Below, piece by piece: positions 18,904 to 28,781 of a stretch of DNA of 64,000 bases. A model generated the notes under the pieces. It was not told the origin of the DNA. It made no database searches and saw nothing but the letters and a program-made list of their open reading frames with translations. How positions within the stretch are numbered: position 1 is the first letter of the stretch; the number at the start of each line of letters is the position of its first letter. The translations under genes and the position numbers were made by a program. The stretch comes from Aurantiacibacter poecillastricola. GTDB lineage: Bacteria > Pseudomonadota > Alphaproteobacteria > Sphingomonadales > Sphingomonadaceae. The stretch is taken from positions 124,001 to 188,000 of the forward strand of contig NZ_JAVAMS010000004.1 in the NCBI RefSeq assembly GCF_030730945.1. The letters run 5' to 3'.

Positions 18904-20123
18904 GCGGTACGCAGATATACATTCCGCGCAGCAAGCAGCGCCACACCCGCCCGCCGCAGGCAAAGCCCGACCGCAAGCGCGACCTGCGTATCTGGTGGCG
19001 GGAGATCGATCGCTGGCTGCTGCTGTTCGTCATCCTGCTGATGGCAGTGGGCACGCTGGCGGTGGCGGCGGCGTCTCCTGCCAGCGCGGGTCGCCTGTCC
19101 ACCTCCGACGAGACATTACCCGATCTCTATTTCTTCTGGGCGCATCTTCGCTGGCAGGCGCTTGGCCTGCTGGTTCTGGTAGGCACGTCGCTGGTCCCGC
19201 GAGAGATGCTGCGCCAAGGCACCATCGTATTGGCGGCCGTGATGCTTGCCCTGCTCGTGCTGGTGCCCTTCATCGGTTTCGAGGTGAACGGCGCGCGGCG
19301 CTGGATCCGCTTCGGCCTCGGCCTGCAGCCCAGCGAGTTCCTGAAGCCCGCCTTCGCGATCACGGTGGCCTGGATTCTTTCCTGGAAGCTGCGCGATCCG
19401 CAACTGCCGGTGATCGGCGCTTCCGGGGCGCTGGTCGGTCTCATCGCCATGCTGCTCATGGCCCAGCCCAACCTAGGGGATGCAGTGCTGTTCGTGGGAG
19501 CGTGGCTGGTCCTCGTCATGCTCGCCGGGCTGCCCTTGCAGCGCATCGGCATGCTGATGGGGGCAGGCCTTGCCCTCCTGCTGCTCGCCTATCTCACCTA
19601 CGACAACGCCCGTAACCGCATCGATGCCTTCTTCGGCGGACCGACCGCCTATGACCATGTCGATCTTGCCAATCGCACGCTGACTGGCGGCGGCTGGTTC
19701 GGCAGCGGCTTCTGGCTGGGGGACAACAAGATGCGCCTGCCCGAAGCACATACGGACTACATCTTCTCCGTCATCGGAGAAGAGCTGGGCCTGCTCGTCT
19801 GCGCCATAATCGTGGTGCTGTATCTGGCCATCATCCTGCGCGTGCTCATGCGGCTGGTGGACGAGGACCGACTGTACATCATCCTCGCCGCCAGCGGCCT
19901 TGTCGCCCTGTTCGGCGGACAGGCCTTCATCAACATTCTCGTCAATCTGCAGCTTTTCCCCAGCAAGGGCATGACCTTGCCCTTGGTGAGTTACGGCGGA
20001 TCGTCGACAATAGCGCAGTGTTTCACCATCGGGCTTCTGCTGGCGGTTACGCGGCGCAACCCCTACCTCGCGCGCGAGCCGCTGGACCGCAAGTTCGCGG
20101 CGCTTAAGGAGGACGAGCAATGA
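18900..20123 (+). CDS. ftsW: peptidoglycan glycosyltransferase FtsW
   Basis: FtsW is the SEDS-family glycosyltransferase of the divisome and works with FtsI. The 407 residues have a basic cytoplasmic N-terminus of about 37 residues, then ten membrane segments. FEVNGARRWIRFGLGLQPSEFLKPAF is the SEDS signature, and the C-terminal LPLVSYGGSS motif is intact. It overlaps murD and murG by four bases at each end. The sequential murD-ftsW-murG order is the standard cluster arrangement. Confidence 0.95.
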   Translation: MSGTQIYIPRSKQRHTRPPQAKPDRKRDLRIWWREIDRWLLLFVILLMAVGTLAVAAASPASAGRLSTSDETLPDLYFFWAHLRWQALGLLVLVGTSLVPREMLRQGTIVLAAVMLALLVLVPFIGFEVNGARRWIRFGLGLQPSEFLKPAFAITVAWILSWKLRDPQLPVIGASGALVGLIAMLLMAQPNLGDAVLFVGAWLVLVMLAGLPLQRIGMLMGAGLALLLLAYLTYDNARNRIDAFFGGPTAYDHVDLANRTLTGGGWFGSGFWLGDNKMRLPEAHTDYIFSVIGEELGLLVCAIIVVLYLAIILRVLMRLVDEDRLYIILAASGLVALFGGQAFINILVNLQLFPSKGMTLPLVSYGGSSTIAQCFTIGLLLAVTRRNPYLAREPLDRKFAALKEDEQ

Positions 20124-21328
20124 CGGCGGCATCATCGCGCCATTTCGTGCTGGCCGCAGGTGGCACCGGCGGCCACCTGACCCCGGCTTTCGCCCTGGCG
20201 CACGAGCTGGAGCGGCGCGGCCACCATATTGCGCTCATCACGGACGAGCGCGGCGCGGCGATCCCCGGCAAGCCCGATTTTCTCACCGCGCATGTCCTTC
20301 CGGCGGGCCGTTTCGGCAAGAACCCGCTGCGTTGGCCCGCGGCAATCAAGTCCGTGCTTGAAGGCCGCAGCATGGCTCAGCGCCTGTATGAGAGCTTCCA
20401 GCCAACTGCGGTGGTCGGCTTTGGCGGCTACCCTGCGCTGCCTGCATTGCTTGGCGCACAGGGAATGGATGTGCCCACGGTCATTCACGAGCAGAACGCG
20501 GTCTTGGGCCGGGTCAATCGCCTGCTGGCGGGCAGGGTGGATGCAATCGCCACTTCCTATCCGGATGTGGACCGCCTGAAGCGCAAGCACCGGGGCAAGG
20601 TGCATCTGGTCGGCAATCCCGTGCGCCCCGGCGTTCTCGCGCTGCGTGACGAGGAATTTCCTGCCTTTACCGAGGATGGCATCTTCCGCGTCCTCGTGAC
20701 TGGTGGCAGCCAGGGTGCGCGCGTCCTATCCGAAGTGGTGCCCGATGGCCTCTCGATGTTGCCGCCCGCCTTGCGCAATCGCCTCCAGGTGACGCAGCAA
20801 TGCCGCCCGGAGGATCTCGAAGCGGTTCGTGCGCGCTATGCCAATCACGAGATCCCGGCAGAACTCGCCAGCTATTTCGAGGATATGGCCGGGCGCCTTG
20901 CAGATACCCACCTCTTCATCGGGCGGGCGGGTGCTTCGACAATTGCCGAGCTGACCGCGGTGGGCCGTCCTGCTATCCTCGTGCCGCTGCCCATAGCCAC
21001 CGACGATCACCAGGCCGCCAACACGCGCGAAATGGTGAAGGCAGGCGGCGCACGGTCGATCCGGCAGGCAGGGTTCACCGCGAAGGAACTCGCCAAGCAG
21101 ATCGCCGCCATGGCGCAGCGCCCCGAAACGCTTGCCAACGCCGCCCATGCCGCGTGGAACTGCGGCAGGCCGGATGCCACCAGCGACCTTGCCGACCTCG
21201 TCGAGAGCTTCGGCGGCTCGGACATTCAGGACGTAATCCGCGTTGGCGCGAACAATGCGCGCGGCGCGACGCAAGGCCTGCAGGCAGGGCAAACGGCAAC
21301 GCGTGATAGCTCGCGGGAGCATCGCTGA
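20120..21328 (+). CDS. murG: UDP-GlcNAc:lipid I N-acetylglucosaminyltransferase
   Basis: MurG makes lipid II at the inner face of the membrane. The 402 residues (somewhat long for the family, with an extra C-terminus after about residue 370) include the GGTGGH loop at 14-19, [34 protein letters not shown] and [11 protein letters not shown]. These are the donor- and acceptor-binding motifs. The extra tail ([18 protein letters not shown]) is low in conserved features. It overlaps ftsW by four bases and ends one base before the murC ATG. Confidence 0.95.
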   Translation: MTAASSRHFVLAAGGTGGHLTPAFALAHELERRGHHIALITDERGAAIPGKPDFLTAHVLPAGRFGKNPLRWPAAIKSVLEGRSMAQRLYESFQPTAVVGFGGYPALPALLGAQGMDVPTVIHEQNAVLGRVNRLLAGRVDAIATSYPDVDRLKRKHRGKVHLVGNPVRPGVLALRDEEFPAFTEDGIFRVLVTGGSQGARVLSEVVPDGLSMLPPALRNRLQVTQQCRPEDLEAVRARYANHEIPAELASYFEDMAGRLADTHLFIGRAGASTIAELTAVGRPAILVPLPIATDDHQAANTREMVKAGGARSIRQAGFTAKELAKQIAAMAQRPETLANAAHAAWNCGRPDATSDLADLVESFGGSDIQDVIRVGANNARGATQGLQAGQTATRDSSREHR

Positions 21329-21329
21329 G

Positions 21330-22751
21330 ATGAAAGGCGTCGGCACCGATATCGGCACCATCCACTTCGTCGGCATCGGCGGCATCGGCATGTCCGGGAT
21401 TGCCGAGGTGATGGATAATCTCGGCTACACCGTGCAAGGCTCCGACCTGAAGGACAGCGCCCGCGTGCAGGCGCTGCGCGAGAGCGGGATCGAGATCTTC
21501 ATCGGGCACGACGCCGCCAATCTCGGTGATGCCGCCGTGGTCGTCACATCGACAGCCGTGAAGCGGACCAATCCCGAAGTTGCCGCTGCCCTTGAAGCGC
21601 GTATCCCGGTCGTCCGCCGGGCGGAGATGCTGGCCGAGCTGATGCGTCTGAAACGCACCGTTGCGGTTGCGGGCACGCACGGCAAGACCACCACTACCAG
21701 CATGGTCGCCGCGCTGCTCGATGCAGGCGGGATCGACCCCACTGTCATCAATGGGGGCATCATCGAAAGCTACGGCTCCAACGCACGGCTGGGCGGTAGC
21801 GAGTGGATGGTGGTGGAAGCCGACGAGAGCGATGGCTCCTTCCTGCGCCTCGACGGCACTATCGCGGTCGTCACCAATATCGATCCCGAGCATCTCGATC
21901 ATTACGGCAGCTTCGATGCTGTAAAGGATGCCTTCGTCCAGTTCATCGAGAGTGTGCCGTTCTACGGTGCCGCGGTGCTGTGCCTCGATCATGACGAGGT
22001 CCGCAACGTCATCGCCAAGGTGCGCGACCGCCGCGTGATCACCTACGGTTTCTCACCCCACGCCGATGTGCGGGCGGAGAATATCGCACCCGATGGCGGC
22101 GCCACGCGCTTCGATGCCGTACAGACAGACCGCGATGGCAAGGAAACGCGCATCGCCAATATCTCCCTGCCGATGCCGGGCCATCACAACGTGCAGAATG
22201 CCTGCGCCGCTATCGCCGTGGCGCTGGAAATGGGCTGCTCTGCCGAGGCCATCCGCGAAGGCTTCGCCCGTTTCGGCGGTGTGCGGAGGCGGTTCAGCCA
22301 TGTCGGCACGATTGCGCCCGATGTGCGGGTGATCGACGATTACGCGCACCATCCCGTTGAAATTCGCGCTGTCTTGTCGGCTGCGCGCGATGCGGCGAGT
22401 GGCCGTGTGGTAGCCGTAGTCCAGCCGCACCGCTATACCCGCCTGCGCGATTTGCTGGAGGATTTCCAGGGCGCGTTCGGCGATGCCGACCTGGTCTATG
22501 CAGCCCCCGTCTACTCCGCCGGGGAAGACCCGATAGAGGGCGTAGACGAACATGCGCTGGTTGCGGGACTGAAGGCACGGGGCCACCGCCATGCCATAGC
22601 CGTGGAAGGACCGGAGGATCTCGCTGCGCAACTATCGCGCGATCTCCAGCCTGGCGATATCGTCGTGTGCCTGGGCGCAGGCGACATCACCAGATGGGCG
22701 GCCGATCTCGCCGCCGACGTAACGAAATTCCGCGCCGTGGAGGGCGCATGA
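21330..22751 (+). CDS. murC: UDP-N-acetylmuramate:L-alanine ligase
   Basis: MurC starts the stem peptide by adding L-alanine. The 473 residues have [18 protein letters not shown] at the N-terminus, the ATP motif [12 protein letters not shown] near residue 114, EADESDGSF and the C-terminal DDYAHHPVE motif. ATG 21330 gives the family start; the longer open frame from 21243 runs inside murG. The end overlaps murB by four bases. Confidence 0.96.
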   Translation: MKGVGTDIGTIHFVGIGGIGMSGIAEVMDNLGYTVQGSDLKDSARVQALRESGIEIFIGHDAANLGDAAVVVTSTAVKRTNPEVAAALEARIPVVRRAEMLAELMRLKRTVAVAGTHGKTTTTSMVAALLDAGGIDPTVINGGIIESYGSNARLGGSEWMVVEADESDGSFLRLDGTIAVVTNIDPEHLDHYGSFDAVKDAFVQFIESVPFYGAAVLCLDHDEVRNVIAKVRDRRVITYGFSPHADVRAENIAPDGGATRFDAVQTDRDGKETRIANISLPMPGHHNVQNACAAIAVALEMGCSAEAIREGFARFGGVRRRFSHVGTIAPDVRVIDDYAHHPVEIRAVLSAARDAASGRVVAVVQPHRYTRLRDLLEDFQGAFGDADLVYAAPVYSAGEDPIEGVDEHALVAGLKARGHRHAIAVEGPEDLAAQLSRDLQPGDIVVCLGAGDITRWAADLAADVTKFRAVEGA

Positions 22752-23713
22752 CGAGCATGATGCAACCGGGTGAACAATTCTGGAGCGAGGAAGCACCGGG
22801 AGCCGACGAGGCCCCCGGCGTGACCGGTTACGTGCCGCAGGATGTTCGCGGCGACCTCAAACGCGATGCGCCGCTCGCCAAGCTGGTATGGTTCAAGAGC
22901 GGCGGGACCGCCGACTGGCTGTTCGAGCCCGCCGATATCGACGATCTGCTCACTTTCATCAGCCGGCTGGAGCCTGCGACGCCGGTCATGGCGCTGGGGC
23001 TTGGCTCCAACCTCATCATCCGCGATGGCGGCGTGCCGGGCGTGGTCGTGCGCCTCGGCAAGCCCTTTTCCAGCGTGGAAGTGAAGCGCGATCATGTGCT
23101 GGAATGCGGCGGCGGCGCGCCGGGCATCCTCGTCGCTTCGAGCGCGCGCGATGCCGGCATTGCCGGGCTGGAATTCCTGCGCGGCATTCCCGGCACCGTC
23201 GGTGGTTTCGTGCGTATGAATGGCGGTGCCTATGGCCGCGAGGTGGCGGACATCCTGGTCGATTGCGACGTGGTGTTGCCGGGCGGCGATCTCGTCACCC
23301 TTCCGGTTGCGGATCTGGACTACTCGTATCGTCACTCTCGGCTACCCGACGGCGCTATCGTGGTCGCTGCGCGCTTCAAGGGCGTACGGGGAGACCCCGA
23401 GGAGATCGGCAGGGAGATGGACCGCATCGCGGAGGAGCGCGAGAACTCGCAGCCGCTGCGCACCAAGACGGGTGGTTCCACCTTCAAGAATCCCAAGGGT
23501 ACAAGCGCCTGGAAACTGGTGAACGAGGCAGGTTGCCGGGGCCTCCTTATGGGCGGCGCGATGGTGAGCGAGAAGCACACGAACTTCCTCATCAACACGG
23601 GAGAGGCCACCAGTTCCGATATCGAGGGGCTCGGAGAGGAAGTGCGCCGCCGCGTGGCGGAGAAAACCGGCGTCACGCTGGAATGGGAAATCAAGCGGGT
23701 GGGACGGCCCTGA
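22748..23713 (+). CDS. murB: UDP-N-acetylenolpyruvoylglucosamine reductase
   Basis: MurB reduces the enolpyruvyl group with NADPH and FAD to form UDP-MurNAc. The 321 residues contain [13 protein letters not shown], the FAD motif [31 protein letters not shown] and the catalytic-serine motif [10 protein letters not shown]. It is the short type II form common in alphaproteobacteria, lacking the type I insert. ATG 22748 overlaps the murC stop. A four-base gap separates it from ddl. Confidence 0.95.
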   Translation: MTSMMQPGEQFWSEEAPGADEAPGVTGYVPQDVRGDLKRDAPLAKLVWFKSGGTADWLFEPADIDDLLTFISRLEPATPVMALGLGSNLIIRDGGVPGVVVRLGKPFSSVEVKRDHVLECGGGAPGILVASSARDAGIAGLEFLRGIPGTVGGFVRMNGGAYGREVADILVDCDVVLPGGDLVTLPVADLDYSYRHSRLPDGAIVVAARFKGVRGDPEEIGREMDRIAEERENSQPLRTKTGGSTFKNPKGTSAWKLVNEAGCRGLLMGGAMVSEKHTNFLINTGEATSSDIEGLGEEVRRRVAEKTGVTLEWEIKRVGRP

Positions 23714-23717
23714 TACG

Positions 23718-24698
23718 ATGAGCTTGCCGAAAGACCTCCATATTCTCGTCCTGATGGGCGGCTGGGCGAACGAGCGCGAAGTCTCGCTGATGTCGGGCAA
23801 GGGCGTCGCCGATGCACTGGAAGGCGCGGGCCACCGCGTGACGCGGCTCGACATGGACCGCAACGTGGCGGCAAAGATCCGCGAAGCCTCGCCCGATGTC
23901 GTGTTCAACGCCCTCCACGGCGCTCCTGGCGAGGATGGAACGGTGCAGGGCATGCTCGACCTGATGGGAATTCCCTATACCCATGCGGGCCTTGCTACCT
24001 CCGTCATCGCCATTGACAAGGAACTGACGAAGCACGCCCTCGTCCCCCACGGCATCCCCATGCCCGGCGGACGCGTGGTGGCGTCCGAGGAGCTTTACGA
24101 GGGCGATCCGGTAGCGCGGCCCTATGTGCTGAAGCCGGTGAACGAGGGCAGCAGCGTAGGCGTCGCCATCGTGACGGATGAGAGCAATTGCGGCAATCCC
24201 ATCAGCCGCGATGCCAAGGGTCCGTGGCAGGATTTCAAGACCCTGCTGGCAGAGCCGTTCATCCGCGGGCGCGAACTCACCACCGCAGTAATCGATACGC
24301 CTGAAGGCCCCCAGGCGCTGGGCGTCACCGAACTGATCGTGGAAAGCGGCTTCTACGATTACGAGAACAAGTACACCGAGGGGCGGACGCAGCACATCTT
24401 CCCCGCCGAACTGCCGCAAGCGATCGAGCGCCTGTGCCTCGAATACGCGATGCAGGCGCACAGGCGCCTCGGCTGCGAGGGCGTCTCGCGCTCGGACTTC
24501 CGCTGGGATGACGAGCAGGGCGAGAAGGGCCTGTTCCTGCTGGAGACCAATACCCAGCCGGGCATGACGCCGCTCAGCCTCGTGCCTGAACAGGCGAGAT
24601 ATTGCGGCATCGCCTATCCGCAATTGTGCGAAATGATCGTGGAAGATGCGCTGCGCCGGGCTGGAAGACTGGGGACCGGAAGGCTGGGCGATGGCTAG
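23718..24698 (+). CDS. ddl: D-alanine:D-alanine ligase
   Basis: Ddl is an ATP-grasp enzyme that makes the D-Ala-D-Ala used by MurF. The 326 residues contain GGWANEREVSLMSG (first D-Ala site), NALHGAPGEDGTVQG, the ATP-binding KPVNEGSSVGV and the metal-binding LLETNTQPGMTPLS. A tyrosine in the conserved loop near FYDYENKY is consistent with D-Ala rather than D-lactate specificity. Its end overlaps ftsQ by eight bases. Confidence 0.95.
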   Translation: MSLPKDLHILVLMGGWANEREVSLMSGKGVADALEGAGHRVTRLDMDRNVAAKIREASPDVVFNALHGAPGEDGTVQGMLDLMGIPYTHAGLATSVIAIDKELTKHALVPHGIPMPGGRVVASEELYEGDPVARPYVLKPVNEGSSVGVAIVTDESNCGNPISRDAKGPWQDFKTLLAEPFIRGRELTTAVIDTPEGPQALGVTELIVESGFYDYENKYTEGRTQHIFPAELPQAIERLCLEYAMQAHRRLGCEGVSRSDFRWDDEQGEKGLFLLETNTQPGMTPLSLVPEQARYCGIAYPQLCEMIVEDALRRAGRLGTGRLGDG

Positions 24699-25611
24699 GA
24701 CGAACACCCGCAAGACGCAGGGCGTGCGTCGTCAGGCCCGCGCGCAGGGCACCAGCCGCAAGGTCCGCTCGGCGCGCAGCAAGGGCCAGTCGATCCTCGG
24801 CCGTGCGCTCGCCTTGCTGCCCTTCACCGAGGAGCAGTTGCAGAAGGCGTTCACCGTCCTGATCCTCGGCGGGGCGCTGGTCGCCGCAGGCTGGGTGGCG
24901 CAGGTTTCGGGTGCGACGGCGGTGGCCTCGGACAGGGTGGCGCATATCGCCGGCAATGCGGGCTTCAAGCTGCAACGCGTGGAAGTCCACGGGACAGAGC
25001 GGATGAACACCATGATGGTGCACGAGCGCGCCTTCGGACAGCGCGATCTCGCCATGACGCGGGTCGATACAAGGGCCTTGCGTGAGGACCTGCTGACCCT
25101 GCCGTGGGTGCAGGATGCGCGGGTTTCCCGACAGCTGCCCGACGTTCTCAAGGTGGATATCGTGGAGCGCGAGCCCCATGCCGTTCTTGCCCGGCCGGAC
25201 CGGCTGATGCTGATCGACGGGACCGGCACCGAACTGGAGCCGATCTCGGCCAGCGATGCGGAACCTTATATGCTGATCGAAGGGCCGGGTGCCCAGCAAC
25301 AGGTCGAGGCGCTCGACCTGTTGCTCGACGCAGCCCCGGCACTGAAAGGCAAGGTGACGGGCGCGGAATGGGTCGGTAACCGGCGCTGGAACCTGACTTT
25401 CGAAACGGACCAGCGTCTGGCCCTGCCGCAGGGAGAGGACCGGGCCGCCGCAGCGCTCGTCAGTTTCGCTCAGGCCGATGGTGTTCACCGGCTGATAGGC
25501 GGCGAGGTCGTCAGCTTCGACATGCGCAATCCGCCTCGCATGTACATGCGTGTACCCGGCCGGGCCGAGGAGCAGGAGCTGGCCATGCGCGCGGCCGAGG
25601 AGGACACCTGA
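24691..25611 (+). CDS. ftsQ: cell division protein FtsQ
   Basis: FtsQ is the bitopic divisome scaffold. The 306 residues have a strongly basic cytoplasmic tail (1-35, many Arg and Lys), one membrane helix (about 53-70), a POTRA domain beginning FKLQRVEVHGTERM and a FtsQ/DivIB beta domain ending near residue 290. ATG 24691 lies inside the end of ddl and starts the basic tail. It shares one base with the ftsA start (TGATG). Confidence 0.92.
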   Translation: MARTNTRKTQGVRRQARAQGTSRKVRSARSKGQSILGRALALLPFTEEQLQKAFTVLILGGALVAAGWVAQVSGATAVASDRVAHIAGNAGFKLQRVEVHGTERMNTMMVHERAFGQRDLAMTRVDTRALREDLLTLPWVQDARVSRQLPDVLKVDIVEREPHAVLARPDRLMLIDGTGTELEPISASDAEPYMLIEGPGAQQQVEALDLLLDAAPALKGKVTGAEWVGNRRWNLTFETDQRLALPQGEDRAAAALVSFAQADGVHRLIGGEVVSFDMRNPPRMYMRVPGRAEEQELAMRAAEEDT

Positions 25612-26894
25612 TGGCGGCAAATCATCGCATCGCGCGGGTCGTGGGCGCCGTGAACATCGGCTCTGTACGGGTGTCGGCGCTGATTGCCGTCATCACCGAA
25701 GAGGGCGAAGTGCAGGTGCTCGGCAGTGGCTACCGTGCCAGTCAGGGCGTCAATCGCGGCTACGTGGTCGATCACGAACAGGCCACCCATGCAGTGCGCG
25801 ACGCGCTGGAACGGGCCGAAAAGATGGCCGGGACCAGCGTCGATTCGGTGTGGATCGGGTGCTCTGGCGCAGGGCTTGCCAGCGAGATCCGGCCGGTGGA
25901 AATCGGTATCGGCGGGCGCCGCGTGGAAGAGGAAGACATCGAGGCGCTGCTGGTGGCAGCGCACGACAATCTTGAACCCGACGGTCGCACCGTCCTGCAT
26001 GCGCAGCCCGCCTGCTACTTCCTCGACGGGGCGCATGGGGTGGCGAATCCGCGGGGGCTCCACGCGGACCGGCTGGGTGTGGACGTCCATGTGATGCTCG
26101 CCGATGGCGCGCCTGTGCGCAACGTTCGCCAGGCCGTGCAGAGCGCGCATCTCGAGGTGGACGATGTCGTCGCCTCTCCACTCGCCACCGGCTATGCCTG
26201 CCTCACCGAGGAGGAGCGCGATCTTGGAGTTGCCTTGGTCGAACTGGGCGGCGAAGTGACGAATGTCTCGGTGTTCGCCGGCGGGATGCTGGTGGGTCTC
26301 ACCGCGATCGAGCGGGGCGGGGAGGACATCACCGACGCCATCGCCTCGGGTCTCTCCATTCGCCGCCAGCAGGCGGAAAGGCTGAAATGCGTGGCGGGTT
26401 CCGCCATCGCCAGCCCCACCGATCATCGCGAGATGATCGAGGTCGCCCCTCCTTCGCAGGAGAGCGCGACGCAGCGGGGCGCGGTGCAGCAGGTGCCGCG
26501 TGCCGAACTCATCGGCGTCATCACAGGCGAGCTCGACCTGCTCATGAGCGACGTGGCCAAGGCCCTTGACGCGATGGGCTTTTCCGGCGGATCGCCAGGT
26601 TCCAGCGCGCGGCAGGTGGTGGTAACCGGAGGCGGGGCGGAACTCGCGGGCATCGCGGACTATGCACAAGGCGTTCTCGGCGTGCCGGTGCGGATCGGCA
26701 AGCCCGTTGCGCTCAAGGGCCTGCCTGAAGCCCATAGCGCACCCGGTTTCTCGACGCTTGTGGGCCTCGCGCTTTATGCGGCGAACGACCCCATCGACAT
26801 TCGCGACGTCAGCGCCCGCTTTACTCGCACCATGAGCTACGGGCCGCTCGATGGCGTGATGCGAATTTGGACTGCAATGCGGGAGTATTTCTGA
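25611..26894 (+). CDS. ftsA: cell division protein FtsA
   Basis: FtsA is the actin-like protein that tethers FtsZ to the membrane. The 427 residues show the ATPase fold: phosphate loop GAVNIGSVRVSALI, the second phosphate loop VALVELGGEVTNVSVF and the adenosine motif VVTGGGAELAGI. The C-terminal segment GVMRIWTAMREYF is the amphipathic membrane-targeting helix. It is coupled to ftsQ and followed by a 106-base spacer before ftsZ. Confidence 0.95.
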   Translation: MAANHRIARVVGAVNIGSVRVSALIAVITEEGEVQVLGSGYRASQGVNRGYVVDHEQATHAVRDALERAEKMAGTSVDSVWIGCSGAGLASEIRPVEIGIGGRRVEEEDIEALLVAAHDNLEPDGRTVLHAQPACYFLDGAHGVANPRGLHADRLGVDVHVMLADGAPVRNVRQAVQSAHLEVDDVVASPLATGYACLTEEERDLGVALVELGGEVTNVSVFAGGMLVGLTAIERGGEDITDAIASGLSIRRQQAERLKCVAGSAIASPTDHREMIEVAPPSQESATQRGAVQQVPRAELIGVITGELDLLMSDVAKALDAMGFSGGSPGSSARQVVVTGGGAELAGIADYAQGVLGVPVRIGKPVALKGLPEAHSAPGFSTLVGLALYAANDPIDIRDVSARFTRTMSYGPLDGVMRIWTAMREYF

Positions 26895-26901
26895 CTAAGC
26901 T

Positions 26902-26915
26902 CTATCTGTGGATAG
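26902..26915. promoter_or_regulatory. DnaA-box-like sequence before ftsZ
   Basis: TGTGGATAG at 26907-26915 differs by one base from the reverse of the DnaA consensus TTATCCACA. It also forms an inverted repeat with CTATC at 26902-26906. It lies about 90 bases before the ftsZ start. DnaA is known to act on the ftsZ promoter in Caulobacter, so a similar link is possible here. A single near-match is weak evidence. Confidence 0.3.
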
Positions 26916-27000
26916 TGCGTAAGGCAGGATGCTTTCGAAACAGCCTTTATGGCAGGAACAGACACGGCAGGGTATTGAGGCCTGCCCAGGAGACGATGAC

Positions 27001-28716
27001 ATGAGTATCAATATCGGCCCGCCCTCTGTGGAAGAACTGCGTCCGCGGATCACCGTGATCGGCGTGGGCGGCGCGGGCGGCAACGCCATTGCCAACATGA
27101 TCGACGCCGAGATCGAGGGCGTGGACTTCATTGTCGCCAATACAGATGCACAGGCGCTCAACAGCTCGTCTGCGGAACATCGTATCCAGCTCGGTCCCGA
27201 TATCACTCAGGGTCTCGGCGCAGGCTCGCGTCCCGAAGTAGGGCGCGCCGCGGCAGAGGAGACGGTCGAGGAGATCGAGCGCACGCTGGAAGGCGTGAAC
27301 ATGGTCTTCATCGCCGCCGGCATGGGCGGCGGCACCGGCACGGGTGCCGCGCCCGTCATCGCGCAAACCGCGCGGGACAAGGGCATCCTGACGGTAGGTG
27401 TCGTCACCAAGCCGTTCCTGTTCGAAGGCACGCGCCGCATGCGTGCCGCCGAAAGCGGGATCGAGGAGCTGCAGAAGCACGTCGATACGCTGATCGTCAT
27501 TCCCAACCAGAACCTGTTCCTGGTGGCCAAGGCCGAGACCACTTTCAAGGAAGCGTTCCAGCTCGCCGACGAGGTGCTACAGCAGGGCGTGCGCTCGATC
27601 ACCGATCTGATGGTGATGCCGGGCCTCATCAATCTCGACTTCGCCGACGTGCGCTCGGTGATGGGCGAGATGGGCAAGGCGATGATGGGTACGGGCGAGG
27701 GCGAAGGCGAGAACCGCGCGCTGGCCGCGGCAGAGCACGCCATCGCCAACCCGCTGCTCGACGGTGTCTCGATGCAAGGCGCGAAGGGCGTCATCATCTC
27801 GATCATCGGCGGCGAGGACATGAAGCTGATGGAAGTGGACGAGGCTGCGAACCATATTCGCGAACTCGTCGACCCCGAGGCGAACATCATCTGGGGCTCC
27901 GCCTTCAATCCCGACCTCGATGGCAAGATCCGCGTATCGGTGGTTGCCACGGGTATAGAGCAAAGTGCGCAGGCACCGCAGGATACGAGCCGCCCTCTCA
28001 ACCTCTCGGCGGCCCGCGGTCCTCGCAGGCCCGGCCTCGCCATTCCCTCGACGAGCGAGTCCGAAACGGCTTCGAACACGACCTCCGGCAACGACCAGCA
28101 GGACGATGACGATACGCTCGATCTCGGCATGGCGTCAGAAGCTGGCGGGGATTCCCGCGAAAGTTCGTCGATGTCGGGTGGATTTTCTGCCGACCGGGAT
28201 GACGAAGAAGAGTCTTCGGGTCTCGGTTTCCATGCCGACGATCACGGTTTCGGCAAGGCCGGAAGCGGGGGCTTCACCTCCGAGGATGACAGCGACGACG
28301 GCGATTTCTCCGACGACAGCGCCCAGGAAAACGAGGAGGACGATACGTTCGACCTCACCCAGGAAGCGGATACGTCAGCCGAAGATGACGAAAGCGGCCA
28401 GGACGAGCTTCTTCTCGGTGCCGATCGATTTGCCGAGGCAGACGAACAGGTAGGCGGGAAGGGCGGTCGCCGGGCGCGTATGCTGGGCGGATCGACTGGC
28501 GACGAAACGTCGGGTGCAGATGCCGATTCCGGCGCGTCTCCCGCCGAAGCAGGACAGCCGGCTCCTTCGGCTCCTTCGAGCGGAAGCACGCTGTTCGAAC
28601 GCATGGCCAACCTTTCCCGGCAAACGCCGGAGGAAGCGGACGACGAGGACGAGGAGGACGATGATCGCAGTTCCATGCGCATCCCCCGTTTCCTCGGTCG
28701 TCAGAACAACCAGTAA
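27001..28716 (+). CDS. ftsZ: cell division GTPase FtsZ with long acidic linker
   Basis: FtsZ polymerises into the division ring. The GTPase core (about 1-320) has GVGGAGGNA, the tubulin signature [10 protein letters not shown] and the T7 loop region ([12 protein letters not shown]). A linker of about 230 residues follows, rich in Asp, Glu, Ser and Gly. The last residues ([13 protein letters not shown]) are the conserved C-terminal peptide that binds FtsA and other partners. ATG 27001 has AGGAGACG upstream; an earlier in-frame ATG at 26929 lacks conservation. Total length is 571 residues, long compared with about 380 in E. coli, owing to the linker. Confidence 0.96.
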   Translation: MSINIGPPSVEELRPRITVIGVGGAGGNAIANMIDAEIEGVDFIVANTDAQALNSSSAEHRIQLGPDITQGLGAGSRPEVGRAAAEETVEEIERTLEGVNMVFIAAGMGGGTGTGAAPVIAQTARDKGILTVGVVTKPFLFEGTRRMRAAESGIEELQKHVDTLIVIPNQNLFLVAKAETTFKEAFQLADEVLQQGVRSITDLMVMPGLINLDFADVRSVMGEMGKAMMGTGEGEGENRALAAAEHAIANPLLDGVSMQGAKGVIISIIGGEDMKLMEVDEAANHIRELVDPEANIIWGSAFNPDLDGKIRVSVVATGIEQSAQAPQDTSRPLNLSAARGPRRPGLAIPSTSESETASNTTSGNDQQDDDDTLDLGMASEAGGDSRESSSMSGGFSADRDDEEESSGLGFHADDHGFGKAGSGGFTSEDDSDDGDFSDDSAQENEEDDTFDLTQEADTSAEDDESGQDELLLGADRFAEADEQVGGKGGRRARMLGGSTGDETSGADADSGASPAEAGQPAPSAPSSGSTLFERMANLSRQTPEEADDEDEEDDDRSSMRIPRFLGRQNNQ

Positions 28717-28781
28717 CCGGGTCGGGAGGTCGGCAAGCGCGTTCTCGCGTTGTTCAGCGAGGTCTGTATAAAGCCCGCCGC

